From Haplomitrium mnioides (lineage: Eukaryota > Marchantiophyta > Haplomitriopsida > Calobryales), in NCBI GenBank assembly GCA_049999725.1, contig JBNGIS010011193.1, forward strand, positions 1 to 26,677: 26,677 bases of DNA, read 5' to 3'. The notes beneath the pieces were generated by a model, which saw only the letters and a list, made by a program, of their open reading frames with translations, made no database searches and had not been told where the DNA came from. The position numbers were made by a program, and so were the translations under genes. Each line of letters starts with the position of its first letter. Position 1 is the stretch's first letter. This document shows positions 10,570 to 20,488 of the stretch, piece after piece.

Positions 10570-11228
10570 TTTTTAAGCCTCTGGTTCTTCCTTCTCTCCT
10601 TTTATTGGTATTTTTTCTGAATGCTCAGGATGGGTCAACTCCCCGCTGAATTCAGGTTTATCGGCTTCAGTTTCCTTGGCTGCAAGGTGGTATACAGGAA
10701 TTTCCAGAGCTGTTGCCCTGTCCAAAAGATCCTCCTCCGTGACTTGGTGCAGGTATTGCACCCAAAATGTCCCCTCCTTGTCCGGGTTCTCATCTGCAAC
10801 CCACTCCGTGTCATAGGGCTCATCCGTACTTGTTTCCCCTTGGTGTTTGGGGCTGCTGTAGTGAACCGCAGTATAGGGCTGTCCAAATCTCAAAGTCTTA
10901 GTGCTCCAATTGTGAGTCACCTTGGCCCCATACAGCCAGGGTCTCCCAATCAACACGAGTAAGGGGAAGTGTTGGCTGGCCTCATAACCAAATGGTTCAG
11001 GGCAAAGTCCACACCCCCAATACAGGTTGGGATGTTTGTTAAAGCGCCTAGCGGCTTGACTCAGGATCCATCCGCCAACCTCATGATTATGGCCATAGGT
11101 TCAAAAGTTCTATACCCTAATTTGTGGGTTGTGTCTTCAACCATAATGTTCACGTCTGCCCCCCACCCATCGACTGGTACAAGTGACAAGGTGCAACCAG
11201 CAATCTGGGTGTCAATTTTGGGTGCTCC
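10570..11228 (-). pseudogene. Gypsy aspartic protease region
   Basis: The active-site region reads V-D-G-W-G-A-D-V-N-I-M at about 11150-11185 on minus. Relatives of this gypsy lineage have a D-G-G-A-D or D-S/T-G-A type loop here, so one residue appears inserted. Downstream are L-G-Y-R-T-F-E-P and the closing motif L-I-G-R-P-W-L-Y-G-A-K-V near 10920-10956, matching the I-L-G-R-P-W end of retropepsins. The part from 10956 to 10573 is an acidic tether to RT. A stop and a frame change lie between loop and C-terminal motif. Confidence 0.65.
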
Positions 11229-11929
11229 TCAGTCCTCATAGACCATCATCGCGTTGGCTGGGGTTCCCACCAAGGGTAGCCTTTGCCTTTGCCTAGGTCC
11301 CATCAACAATTCTCTCAATTGGCATTGGTACAGTGGGTTGTCCCTGATTAATTGACCAACGGTGACTGTGACAAGGCAGTCCCTCACATCCCGTTGAATG
11401 CTATAAGGTATGGGTGCCACCATCACGTCTTTCTCCTTTCTAACTGGTGGCTCCACTGGTTTATTTAGGTCCCTCAAGGTCTGGTCTGCCGCCTCCTTGG
11501 CCTCCGCAACTTCTAGCTGCCTTTTGACACTCTCCTCTTGATGTGGGTAAAACAACTTGGGGTGATTTCTCTGAAAATCGAAATCTTGATCGGTTGGGAT
11601 TCTGGTGGGTGGATCGGTCTTTTCCCCCTCTGTCCTCTTGCTGGTCTGTACTCTCCTGGCCTCTCTTGCCTTCTTTCTGGCCCCCCTCGTAGTCACCTTA
11701 TAGCAATCCTCCACCGAGGATGCCTCCCATCAAGGAAGTCGGTAGAGTGCTCCCATAATGTGTGCACGCATTGTACATTCACAGTGGAGGTTTCAGCCCA
11801 TTGGCCGGCAGGTGGTTCAGGTCTTCTATTTGCAGGGCAGTAGGGTACAGTATGCCCCTCCTTACAGGTGGTACAAAGCCTGGCTAGAACCCCCCACCCT
11901 TTTTTCCTTGGTTCAGAGCAATTTGGCAA
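11229..11929 (-). pseudogene. Gypsy gag-pol linker with second, damaged CCHC knuckle
   Basis: Continuing on minus after a stretch with stops, the frame shows C-T-T-C-K-E-G-H-T-V-P-Y-C near 11840. Spacing is CX2CX3HX4C, one residue short of the standard knuckle, so it is probably non-functional. After a frame change the 11714-11229 part is rich in charged residues and ends next to the protease. I recognise no catalytic domain in this linker. Confidence 0.55.
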
Positions 11930-12166
11930 TATGTGGTCGAGCTAGCTGCAATTCTAGCATTCCATGATCCGAGTGCGGGCTGCCCTCTCCCCTGTATTAT
12001 TTTCTGGCCTCGGCTGAGCCCACGTGGTCTGCTGGTTCAGTCCAGAGGGCAGCAGTCTACCCATCATAGTTCGGGGATTGGAGGCTATTTAGTAAACATT
12101 TTCATGTGGTTCCTCAGGTACAAATTCCACCTCCTCTCATACATATTGAGGTTCTTCCCTAACATG

Positions 12167-13150
12167 CTAGACAGAAGATGCTTCTAGGGGGCATTCATTG
12201 TTAGCATGCCCATACTTCCCACATCTCACACACCACACATGCGCCCTTGTGGAGCTCACTTTTTTGCCTTCGGCCTTCAGACCGGTAAAGTGGATGGACA
12301 ATGCTTCTAATTTTTGGTTTATGTCCTCCATTGGGTCGACTACTGGTTTCTTCTTGGGCTGTATGGCCAGGTTAAGGGTTCCCTTATCCTTCCCACCATT
12401 TCTGTGTTTTCGGTGTTTCTCCCCTTTATTCTTTTTGTGCGGCTTCTTTTTCTTTTTCTTACGTCGATCATCATCAGAACTCTTCTCTGAACTCTCACTT
12501 TTGGATTCTGAAGAAGAGGAAGAACTTTCTGAATTAGAATCGTTGTCATCCTCGCTAGAAGATGATTCTAACCCATAGTTAATCTTGGTCTTCTTGTTAG
12601 CACTCACTATCGCTTCCTGAATGAATGAGTGGGACATCGCCACCACATCTTCCAAGGTGGGTGGGTTGTTTTGTCTTACCCACACTCCTACTCGTCTTGG
12701 CAGAGCTGAAACAAACCATGAGAATAGCTGGCCATTTTTTGGGGTAGGGTTTAATCGTCTCACCAACTGCTGGAATTGCTGAAGGAACTTTCTAAGTGAT
12801 TCGTTTTTCTTCATTGAAAGCTGGCCGATTTTGATGAGAACTTTGTTCCCTCCTCCCAATTTTCTGAACTCCCTCAAGAACAAAGGCTTGAATATGTCCC
12901 AGTTGTCATGGACTACATCTGGCAATCCCAAGTACCAAGGCCTCGCTTCTCCCTTCAGTACACGAGGGAGTATGGTAGTCATAATGGCTCGTTTGCCATT
13001 TGCCTTTGTCCCTAAAATTTGACGATCCAATCATCTGGATCTTCTTTGGTGGTGCCTTTGAATGGAACATATTGCCACCTGGCTCTTTGGACGGTATGCC
13101 CGTTCAAGCCTTCTATGATGCTAGGACAGCAAGGATTTTGGTCTCAGATT
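12167..13150 (-). pseudogene. gag: Gypsy gag (retrotransposon gag domain plus CCHC knuckle)
   Basis: The capsid-like domain carries the usual landmarks: W-Q-Y-V-P-F-K-G near 13060, D-P-D-D-W-I, G-E-A-R-P-W-Y-L-G-L-P and W-D-I-F-K-P-L-F-L-R-E-F. A frameshift near 13020 separates the first 40 or so residues from the main 287-residue frame. A long Ser/Glu/Asp tract and then a Lys/Arg-rich tract follow (about 12400-12560); they probably act as linker and nucleic-acid binding tail. A zinc knuckle C-V-R-C-G-K-Y-G-H-A-N-N-E-C (CX2CX4HX4C) is intact near 12190-12235. The role in a live element is packaging of the RNA into virus-like particles. Confidence 0.85.
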
Positions 13151-13261
13151 TTTTTGTTTCAGGATTTCTGGTTCCAAGGTTGCAATAGATTTATGCTCAA
13201 AATGAGAAAGTCAGTGGCTCCCCCTATTTTTGGTCCTTCAAGGCAGCAACCTTAAATGGAT

Positions 13262-14905
13262 TTTGATAGGTGTATCCCCTTGTGGTTGCCAAAAAGTTTA
13301 TGTCAGCTCTGTTGTTGGGGTGCTATGCTGAAAAAACAACCCCACGTCGTCGCAGGCGTCGAAACAAAGGTTTATGGGATACTTGTTGTGGGAGGGACCA
13401 ACAGTTTGTCGATTTGAGCTTTCTAGGAGGGTGCTGGACTGGCTTGGGTTCAGGTTTGTGCACTCCTCCTCGCTTTCCTATTCACTTCCAAACTGGTCTA
13501 GGTCTAGAACAAAGTTTTGAGAGACCGAGAAGAAGCTTTTACTCTGCTTTATTATTGCTCACCCCCCAGTGGACTCCTCCTTGGGACCAGGTCCAGACCT
13601 GTGATTACAGAGTTCCAGCAACCAAAATCTGTCCCTAACCCGCACTCTTCCTCTCTCCTATGCTGAAATTTACTACTGAGAACATAACTTTGAATCTATG
13701 CTTCTCAATGACAACCTACTTTCTCTAGCAATGTTTTTGAATGTTTTCACATGCCCTTCCTAACCCTATTACAGAATTCAGACTCTCTACAAGCTGAAAT
13801 TACACACCCAAAAACCCCAAGACCAAAAAGAGCCCTTGGTACGGCGTTACCAATTCCTGAAATCAAGAATTCGCATTGTCTTGATGTCCTCCTTTCCGGT
13901 CGATGCTGCCCTTGGATTACTGGTGGCTAGAGGTCCTCCTTGATTGTTCTGGTCCTTCTTGTTGCTCCCACAAACTGCTCCCTAGCTGATATCAGTCGCT
14001 GGTCTTCAGATTAGTTGGCTCCTCCACCTCTCACGATCCCGAAGTTCTTGTCGGCTGCCCTCAATTTCCGGCTACCCCCTTTCTCTTACCACCCCCAATT
14101 GCTCACACACCTATTCAGTCAAGAAAGTTTGTCTTCTGCCCCACATAAGGTGTATCTTCTAACTCCCTCACCAACAAGGTGCTCATCTTGAACACCGATT
14201 GCACCCAACTCCACCTTGCTGCCTGATTTTGCCTCCTTACTTTTCTCTAGGACTCTTCAGGCCCCCACAAAATATCACTAGAATGAACTTGTGGCTTGGA
14301 TTGCCCCAACAAATCTTTTACTCAGCAACTGCTAAGCTCACCCTCCTTGGCTCCAGAGGGGGGATCCTCCCAAGTTGTCCTCCAAAGCAAAGTAGAGGCC
14401 TGAAATATTACAAGTACAGCTGCTGAAGAAGTGGAACGGCGCGCAAGAAAAAATTGGAGGTGTAAGTCTCCTTCACTATCAAGAGCCCTCCGCTCTACCA
14501 CTGGAAGTAACCTCACTAGCTAAAAACTCCTTGCACAAAACCACTCTCACCCTGTCCCTCGTCCGTTCCCAGTGCCTCGCTCCTCTGCTTGCTTCCCAAC
14601 CCAATGAGAAAAAAAACAACCACCAAAAGCTCCCCACAATGAGCCCAACCCATTGAGAAAAAAAACAACCACCAAAAGCTCCCCACAATGAGCCCCCAGT
14701 TGGAGGGTATAGCCCCCCAAGAGACAGGTAGCGGGAACCCCATTACTGCTCTTGTCACTTTTGTTTTGGCTCCCGTCTCTGCAACTAACTTTAACCCTAA
14801 TATTAGTCGTAGTTAACTAATATTATGGTCATAAATTGAAGGCTCTCACTTTTTGGCAAAACTCCTTTTCTCCATTAATTGATTTACTTACTATCCTTAG
14901 TTTAA
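13262..14905. other. Non-coding flank of the gypsy element, candidate 5' LTR and leader
   Basis: This sequence lies just upstream (minus sense) of gag, where a primer site and 5' LTR are expected. It is C+T-rich on plus, turning AT-rich at 14790-14905, similar in style to 6.8-7.2 kb, but I could not align the two well enough to call LTRs. No coding frame with recognisable motifs. Confidence 0.35.
14595..14692 (+). repeat. 49-bp tandem duplication, two copies
   Basis: CCCAACCCAATGAGAAAAAA begins at 14595 and the same 49-base unit restarts at 14644, with a single A/T difference near its start. It contains AACAACCACCAAAAGCTCC in both copies. Confidence 0.9.
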
Positions 14906-15005
14906 NNNNNNNNNNNNNNNNNNNNNNNNNNNNNNNNNNNNNNNNNNNNNNNNNNNNNNNNNNNNNNNNNNNNNNNNNNNNNNNNNNNNNNNNNNNNNNN
15001 NNNNN
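14906..15005. other. Assembly gap, exactly 100 N
   Basis: A second 100-N placeholder between two non-coding stretches. Its true length is unknown, so distances between the gypsy element and the 16.9-26.3 kb structure are not reliable. Confidence 0.95.
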
Positions 15006-16029
15006 GGCTTTCGTGTTTTTTTCCATTCCTCTGGATGAAGTTAGTAATTCATTTGCCTTTTTATTTCTTATTCCCTTTTATGGGGAAGCTCCTTGCTCTA
15101 CATCCACCATTACCGCTTTCCGCCCGTAGAACATGAAGTGTGATGAAGGTTTGAAACCTCTGTTTTAGATTGGCAGACATACTATTTGCAAATGCTCTCC
15201 ATGGAATCCTTCTCCCTCATTTTCGTGAAAAAGGGAAGCCACCAGAGCATGAAGGTATGCTGGAAGAAACAAACGTTCCTCCAAAATTTTTTGCTTCCTC
15301 CTCTGATTCCTCTTCTCATTTCTGAATTCTCCCATGTTCCCTTCATCCTGATTTTGCCCCCCATCACTTTACACACCTGACACAACTGCAAACACTAAAC
15401 CTCTGAGCCAATTCCTTGTCTGGTGGGACTCCTTAAGTATTATGCAAATCCAGCATGCATCACAACCCTGCATGACTACTAATGACATTCTCACCCTAGT
15501 TGTTTAGACCAATGAAAAATTCCCCCAATGATTCTCTTGACCTTGTCTCTTCCTCAACCGCCTACGATTCCATACTCCTCTGTGCCTGTTTGATCAAATC
15601 TCCCTCCATCTTCCAACTTTCAAAGGCCATCAGTTCTGCCTTGGAGTCGCTATGGGAGAATGGTCGTTACTGTTGTGCAATGCTACATGCTTTTACTTTA
15701 GCGTCAAATCCTTACGTAAGTAGCAAGTACTCGATAGCAATTCGTATATAGTCGTTGGCTGCTTGGGATCTCCCGTGTGATGAGTACCCAGTGCTCATGA
15801 TCCTATTGCGATGGCATGTGTTGGAGCTTTTACTTTGTTGATATCACGTGTGCTGGTGGAAGCAAACATATATTCCCTCTGTCTCGTATCGCAAAATAAC
15901 GCCACATAGCTATCTATTTTGATAAATGAAAGACAACTACATCGGTGAACAGGGAGGGGCAGCGGTTGAATTGAAGGGTAGTTCAGCCTTGATATATAGT
16001 ATGCGAGTTGTAGATTCTCCGCCCTCCTT
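15006..16029. other. Non-coding stretch, nothing recognised
   Basis: C+T-biased on plus, with short open frames only. I see no repeat, RNA gene or protein family that I can support. Confidence 0.4.
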
Positions 16030-16830
16030 CTACGATCCATTCTTTGTCTCTTGAATTCATTCAATCTCCCTCCTCATGCTGCGATCAAATCTCTCCTAGG
16101 CCCTCATGCAATTCAAATCTTTGCCAGATGCTCGATCCCTATGTGAATCGATCCTTCCTTCCTCCAAACCTCATTTCCTCCTCTCCTACGAATTCCTTGT
16201 ATGCCCCTTGCAAATCCTCATCCTGCAACAACGATTACTCCTCCCTCTCCTCATGATTCAACACTTCTCCCATTCTTGGCCGATTCCTCATCCAATCTTG
16301 GTTCTATTTGACTTCTCCTCCTACTGCGTGAAATTCTCCTGCGGCGAAATCCTCCTCTTTTGCGTGATTCAATGTTCCTCTCTAGCGCAATTCTTTGGTG
16401 TTCGATCCCTCCCTTGGCCCATTCGATTCCCTGGCCTCCTTTCACGATTCAACACTCCCTCGTGCAATTCTTCCCTCGATTGAATCTCCCTCTCAAGCTC
16501 CAGCGATCAAATCCCAAGCCCTCCTCGAATTTCTGATCTCTTCCAGCCTCAATTTCATCTTCCAGCCTCGAATTCATCCTCCAGCCTCATTTCAATCCTA
16601 TGTGCATCGATTCCTACCAAAAAGTTCTCTGCGCAAATCTCCTCGCTCGATAACAATCACTCTCCCTCTACGGTTAATGCCTTGCATTCAATTTTCCTCC
16701 CTATCAATGTCTGGGGATCAATCCTCCCTACACAATTCATCACTGCCTCCTTCCTACCTAAGCAATTCATCCCTCCAGTCCACACGATCAGCTCTCCCCT
16801 CCCGATTCCTCTCCTCATGAATTGTTGCGA
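16030..16830 (+). repeat. Degenerate pyrimidine-rich repeat block with CGATTCAA-type words
   Basis: The block repeats variants of GATTCAA/CGATCAA followed by TCTCCCTCCTC or TCTTCCAGCCTC at irregular spacing of about 20-45 bases, for example three CCAGCCT(C) words between 16546 and 16585. The same vocabulary returns at 26380-26620 in the same orientation. It looks like a decayed minisatellite or a repeat-rich element terminus. Confidence 0.5.
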
Positions 16831-16897
16831 AGAAAAGAGCAAGGCATAGGGGGAGGTGCCCTGCTTGCCTTGTCAACATACATACATGTTAGGGCAG

Positions 16898-17320
16898 GAG
16901 ATTGAGGAAGCTTATGAAAGAGCTTTCTTGGAGCACAAGGAGGAGCATATTCATCAATGAGCAACAAAGTGGCGTCTTTGGGCTATAGGAAAGTGTTATT
17001 CTGCCATGTGTCATATAGGAAAGTGTTACTCTGCCATGTGTCAGAACAGAACACAGAAGGTCCAAGCAATTGAGGACAATAAAGGCTCACGAGTTTGTGT
17101 TTAAAATTCAAATGAGCATGCAATATCAAGGATCTAAGGGCAAGATTATGGATTAGCCGATGTGCACAGATCGAGAAGAGCTTGCTGGAGGTTGAAAATT
17201 ATTTGAACTGCATGGATCTATAAAGGAGAATAGGGCCGCTGCAATTGGTAAGAAAACCCTAAAAAAATTAGAGAACGTTAAGGCAATGCTGGAGGCGGCG
17301 GAAAGGCTGTGTATCACCAA
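16898..17320 (+). repeat. Module S, left copy (inverted partner at 25870-26309)
   Basis: This stretch matches the reverse complement of 25870-26309. Exact 19-20 base islands include TTGGAGCACAAGGAGGAGCA (16928-16947, partner 26255-26274) and GCATGCAATATCAAGGATC (17116-17134, partner 26102-26120); between them the copies differ by substitutions and small indels. Both copies end in a similar frame (T-L-K-K/N-L-E ... A-M-L-E-A), so the module may itself derive from a coding gene. Similarity stops abruptly at both ends. Confidence 0.85.
16985..17044 (+). repeat. 30-bp tandem duplication inside module S (left copy only)
   Basis: ATAGGAAAGTGTTATTCTGC starts at 16985 and again, with one difference, at 17015. 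The right copy of module S has this segment once, so the duplication is younger than the split of the two copies. Confidence 0.85.
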
Positions 17321-17703
17321 CAACAACGTCTCTAGCCCTGCCTCTTATTGGTGGTTAAAGGGAGGAAGTGTGGTGAGAACTGAATCTACAATGTAACAAG
17401 GAAATGCATGGAGATATCATCAATCCATCCCTAGACTATGACATTGCTGGGAGAAGAAGGAATGCAACAATGGAGGTATGACATTTCAAGTGGAGGAACA
17501 AAAAATCTGTGAACCGAATGTTGGCAGGGTCGAGGCGCAACTTTGTTTTTGTTTGTGAAAGTAGAAGACCATTCAAAAATCTAGCGCTATAGGTCAATAC
17601 AAGGGGACCAATTGAAGTTGCTCAACTTTTCGTCGAGTGCTTTTATTGATTTTTTCCAAGAAAAAAGCAGGGCGGAGGTGTTCAAGAGCGCTAGGAAGGA
17701 GGC

Positions 17704-18062
17704 GAGATCAAGTTTGACGAAGGCAACATCGAAGAAGATGAGATCTCTCTCTGAGAAGCTCTTTCGGTCAATAATGAGGAGGCTCAAGCCCTCTTCGGGC
17801 GGTTGGAATATCAATGAGGCAACATGGAAGAGGCTCTTCAAATATTCGACGGAATAGATTTAGTAGTGCTTGTGCCACGCTTATGCTTCTTTGCTGTTGA
17901 TAAGGGACGACATCGGAAATCTCGTGCACGTTCTTAGAGTGTTTTGTCTTCCTGCTTATATTCATCTGGTCTCCTGTTTGAAGCCATCTATTTGAAAGCC
18001 AGGGTGTTGCATAAGCTTGGCCGGCCATCAGAAGCTTCATATGAGTGTAAGATTGTGATTCC
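17704..18062 (+). pseudogene. NPGR: NPG1/NPGR-type TPR protein fragment, pseudogene
   Basis: One frame, interrupted by three stops, reads like the N-terminal TPR region of the NPG1/NPGR family (calmodulin-binding TPR proteins; NPG1 is needed for pollen germination). Visible are D-E-G-N-I-E-E, then E-E-A-Q-A-L-F-G-R-L-E-Y-Q, G-N-M-E-E-A-L-Q-I-F-D-G-I-D-L, and L-F-E-A-I-Y-L-K-A-R-V-L-H-K-L-G-R. Stops are TGA at 17752-17754 and 17815-17817 and TAG at 17935-17937. The two TGAs stand where the family has Arg (L-R-E-G/A-L; Y-Q-R-G-N), as expected for CGA to TGA. Full-length proteins have about 700 residues; about 120 are covered here. It lies 380 bases after module S and has no matching piece in the right half. 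Confidence 0.75.
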
Positions 18063-18174
18063 ACGAGGAGGCAAGATAGGAAGCCGTTAAAGAAAGAGGA
18101 TAATAGTCGGGAAGGTTGTGAGATAATGTTGCTGCAGGATTTTTGAGGACATCTGACTAGTATTCATGGTAGCA

Positions 18175-18375
18175 GCTTTTGGCGAAAGGCAATACATCGA
18201 GTTGTCATTACATGCTTTTGAAACTGCAGCCCTTCAATTTTTGAGGGAGATTTGAAAGAGGGAAATGGTTGAACTGTTTGTCGAGGAAGGTTTCTTTGAA
18301 AAGGCTGATGAGAACCTATGTCAAGGATAGTTTTGGGAAGGTCTCTATAGGTTGTCAAGGAAAATTCTGGGAAGT
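18175..18375 (+). other. Unassigned protein-like frame, probably another captured fragment
   Basis: The frame starts A-F-G-E-R-Q-Y-I-E-L-S-L-H-A-F-E-T-A-A-L and continues with M-V-E-L-F-V-E-E-G-F-F-E-K-A-D-E-N-L-C-Q. It has a TGA and a TAG within it. The residue use looks like genuine coding sequence of a helical protein on the same strand as its neighbours, but I do not recognise the family. Confidence 0.3.
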
Positions 18376-19194
18376 ACTTCTTGTTGCTGCGAGAGGGTCG
18401 CACACACATTTGTGAGAAGTATTTGTAGTAGTGGCCCAGGACAGCGGAGCTCTTTTCTAAGGAAGGCAGTGATCTCCTCACAACATTGGATGCGCATCCT
18501 GCATGTCGGCGTGGGTTTCTTGGTTTTGGTTGCAATATGTGCTTGTAGACTCTCCTATCAGGGCTCTGCCCTGGTGCAAGCAAAGGAGCTATTAGTGCTA
18601 GAAGTATTGGCGGAAGGTGGAAAATTGTGAATCGAGCAGAGGTCCATTCCAAAAACCCTTGAATGATGATGCTGGTTCAATTGAAATGCAAGCATCATGT
18701 CAATAGGTGATGTTGCAGAGCAGAGCAGGCCTTCATTGAGTAGATTTCAGGGAAGCTCTATTTGAACTTGGAGACGTGGTGTGGGTTGAGTGCCGAAAGA
18801 GAATTCGTGAAGGGCAGCCATGTTGTTTGTAGCTGAGAAATGGTTATGTCGAGTAGAAGGAGATCAAACAAGGAATAGTACGGGTATTGAAGTCGCTTTA
18901 TCCGACACAACTCGGAAATTGGGAGCGGTGGATTTCCAGGAAGTGATGCCATTCAAATGATGGCATTCGTTGAGCTGCATACAACTGCTTGACCTCTTCC
19001 CAGTAATCTAATCCTTTGCATATTGAGTTCTGCTTAGAATTGAGCAAACTTTGGCTTGTTGGAAAGCTCTGCTGAAGGCGCTTCCAACGCAAGTAATTTG
19101 TAGGGATTTGGAGCAGAAATGAAAATCTGGCACTCTAAAAGGTGTTTAGGAGCAGATTAGAGTGTGAAAGTTGCGTGATTGCATAGTTGGAATC
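18376..19194. other. Purine-rich stretch, nothing recognised
   Basis: No family motif in any frame that I could place. Given its neighbours it may hold further gene fragments or intron pieces. Confidence 0.3.
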
Positions 19195-19566
19195 ATGGAG
19201 GTTCAGACAAGTGGTAAACCAATCGATTCCATGCTGGAGAGAGTGTTTTGTATGAACATTCTTTCTTCTGAATACCTCAAAGGGTTGTACAGGCTCAAAA
19301 CATATCATGAAGTGATTGATGAGATCTACAGTCAGGTGGACCACGTGGAGCCTTAGATGACTGGAAACTATCAAGGTCCATCAAATGTGTTTTGTTTGCT
19401 TTACAAATTTTTCACCATGAAGCTATCGGTGAAGTAGTTGCAAGGGTTGCTGAATCACAGATCCAATAGTAGAACTACAACCATGAGAGTATATGTTTGT
19501 GATCTTCTTCTTGATCGGTGTTACTTCCACACTCTATTTTCACGAGTATCTATATCAGTCATGCGA
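19195..19566 (+). pseudogene. PRP38: PRP38-type splicing factor pseudogene, internal segment missing
   Basis: The copy starts at an ATG (19195) with M-E-V-Q-T-S-G-K-P-I-D-S-M-L-E, close to the N-terminus of plant PRP38B/SRL1-like spliceosome factors. It continues R-V-F-C-M-N-I-L-S-S-E-Y, L-Y-R-L-K-T-Y-H-E-V-I-D-E-I-Y, Q-V-D-H-V-E-P. The Trp after V-E-P is a TAG (19354-19356) and a second TAG (19435-19437) replaces a Gln. The frame then reads F-C-L-L-Y-K-F-F-T-M-K-L and G-L-L-N-H, and jumps directly to S-N-S-R-T-T-T-M-R-V-Y-V, leaving out about 40 conserved residues. It ends at S-V-M-R. The clean in-frame loss may reflect a missing exon or a deletion. PRP38 acts in U4/U6.U5 tri-snRNP activation; this copy cannot. 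Confidence 0.85.
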
Positions 19567-19734
19567 CCTGGAGCAACACAAGAGGTGATGATGGGTGTTG
19601 GAGACATTTTTCTGAAGAGAAATTGACATGGCAAAAGGAGCAAGTTCAAGAAGTTTGCTTATTAGGAAATGGAGCAGCCTTTTTATTCAACCTGGAGATA
19701 TTTGTTGAGGCAGCGCAACAACATTAATTGAGCA

Positions 19735-20028
19735 GAGCAGCAGCAGGAATATGCAGCTTCATTGCTGTCAATTCTGTCACAAGAGGTGGATGACAGTAAG
19801 TGGGCAATTACCGCAGCTGGTGGCATTCCTCCCTTAGTACAGTTGCTTGAGACTGGTTCCTCTAGAGCCACAAAGGATTCTGCGGTTGTGCTGGGGAATC
19901 TGTGCAGCCACAACGACAACATCCGACCCTGTGTGGAGACAACAGAAGTTGTGCCTGTCCTATTGTGGTTGCTCAAGAATGCTGGTATCAAAGGACAAGA
20001 AATTGCCTCAAGAGCCATGACGCAGCTG
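19735..20028 (+). pseudogene. CSI1: CSI1-like armadillo-repeat fragment (cellulose synthase interactive)
   Basis: About 98 codons in one open frame match one region of the very large CSI1/POM2 family (over 2000 residues), which links cellulose synthase complexes to cortical microtubules. Landmarks: [40 protein letters not shown], and L-L-W-L-L-K-N-A-G. This covers about two ARM repeats. An in-frame TGA lies just upstream (19729-19731), and family similarity stops after M-T-Q-L, before the frame's own stop. The fragment is better preserved than its neighbours, so it may be a later arrival. It sits 170 bases after the PRP38 copy on the same strand. Confidence 0.85.
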
Positions 20029-20034
20029 AAGGAA

Positions 20035-20488
20035 GAACATAGGAGTTTGAGAGCTACAAGTTCATCAAAGGGCGATTGAGTGCAGGGCTGGAGGCAAATC
20101 ATGGGAGACTGTGGCATACACTGAGTATGCTCGCTGAAAACAGTTGTTACAGCCATGGAGATTTCCTTTATTTACAGAGTATTACAGGGGCCGACATAGT
20201 ACATGTGAAGTAAGGAAGATGTCGAGCTGGAGATTTTTCACAGCAAAAGGTTTTATGAAGTTGATGCAAAGAATAGGTGCAGCAAGAGGTAAGAAAAACA
20301 GAGTTTTGATAAGGGGAACAGATTGGATTGGGAGACCGAAAGATGTCCTAGGTCCAGCAAAGGCTTTGCTGTGCTGATATGGTGTTGAAAGGCATGAGCT
20401 GTGCTATGGGTAGAAAGAGTCTCCTCCAAGTGGTCATAGGGCAGTAGAGCAGAAGACTCTATTCTGCAGCCAGCAAGGGTAAGAAGGA
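20035..20488. other. Purine-rich stretch between CSI1 fragment and central palindrome
   Basis: No protein family or RNA gene recognised. Several frames are partly open, with coding-like composition, but I cannot place them. Confidence 0.3.

Larger units (their letters stand above)
7690..13260 (-). mobile_element. Decayed Ty3/gypsy retrotransposon, coding region
   Basis: On the minus strand the domains run gag, CCHC knuckles, retropepsin-like protease, RT, RNase H, integrase, C-terminal GPY-like module. Integrase after RT/RNase H defines Ty3/gypsy rather than copia. The coding span is about 5.6 kb. It is cut by several stops and frameshifts, and key residues in RNase H and integrase are replaced, so the copy is dead. 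LTRs should lie at about 13.3 kb and above (5') and 7.59 kb and below (3'); I could not align them. A short GCTCTG match at 13308-13313 is the only hint of an initiator-Met primer site and is too weak to rely on. Confidence 0.9.

Noticed and set aside
12198-12578. Plus-strand Leu/Ser/Phe-rich open frame over gag
   Set aside because: It is the complement of the Ser/Glu/Lys-rich gag linker on minus and has no independent support.
13305-13330. Initiator-Met tRNA primer-binding site for the gypsy element
   Set aside because: Only GCTCTG matches; the rest of the 12-base site does not.
16044-16820. Plus-strand Ser/Leu/Pro-rich open frames
   Set aside because: They are explained by the low-complexity pyrimidine repeat, which rarely makes stop codons on plus.
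16898-16920. MULE terminal inverted repeat (GAGAT start)
   Set aside because: A five-base resemblance is not enough, and I found no 9-base target duplication next to 16898 and 26309.
19735-20028. CSI1-like frame as a working gene
   Set aside because: Only about 98 of more than 2000 residues are present, a stop sits directly upstream, and family similarity ends before the frame does.
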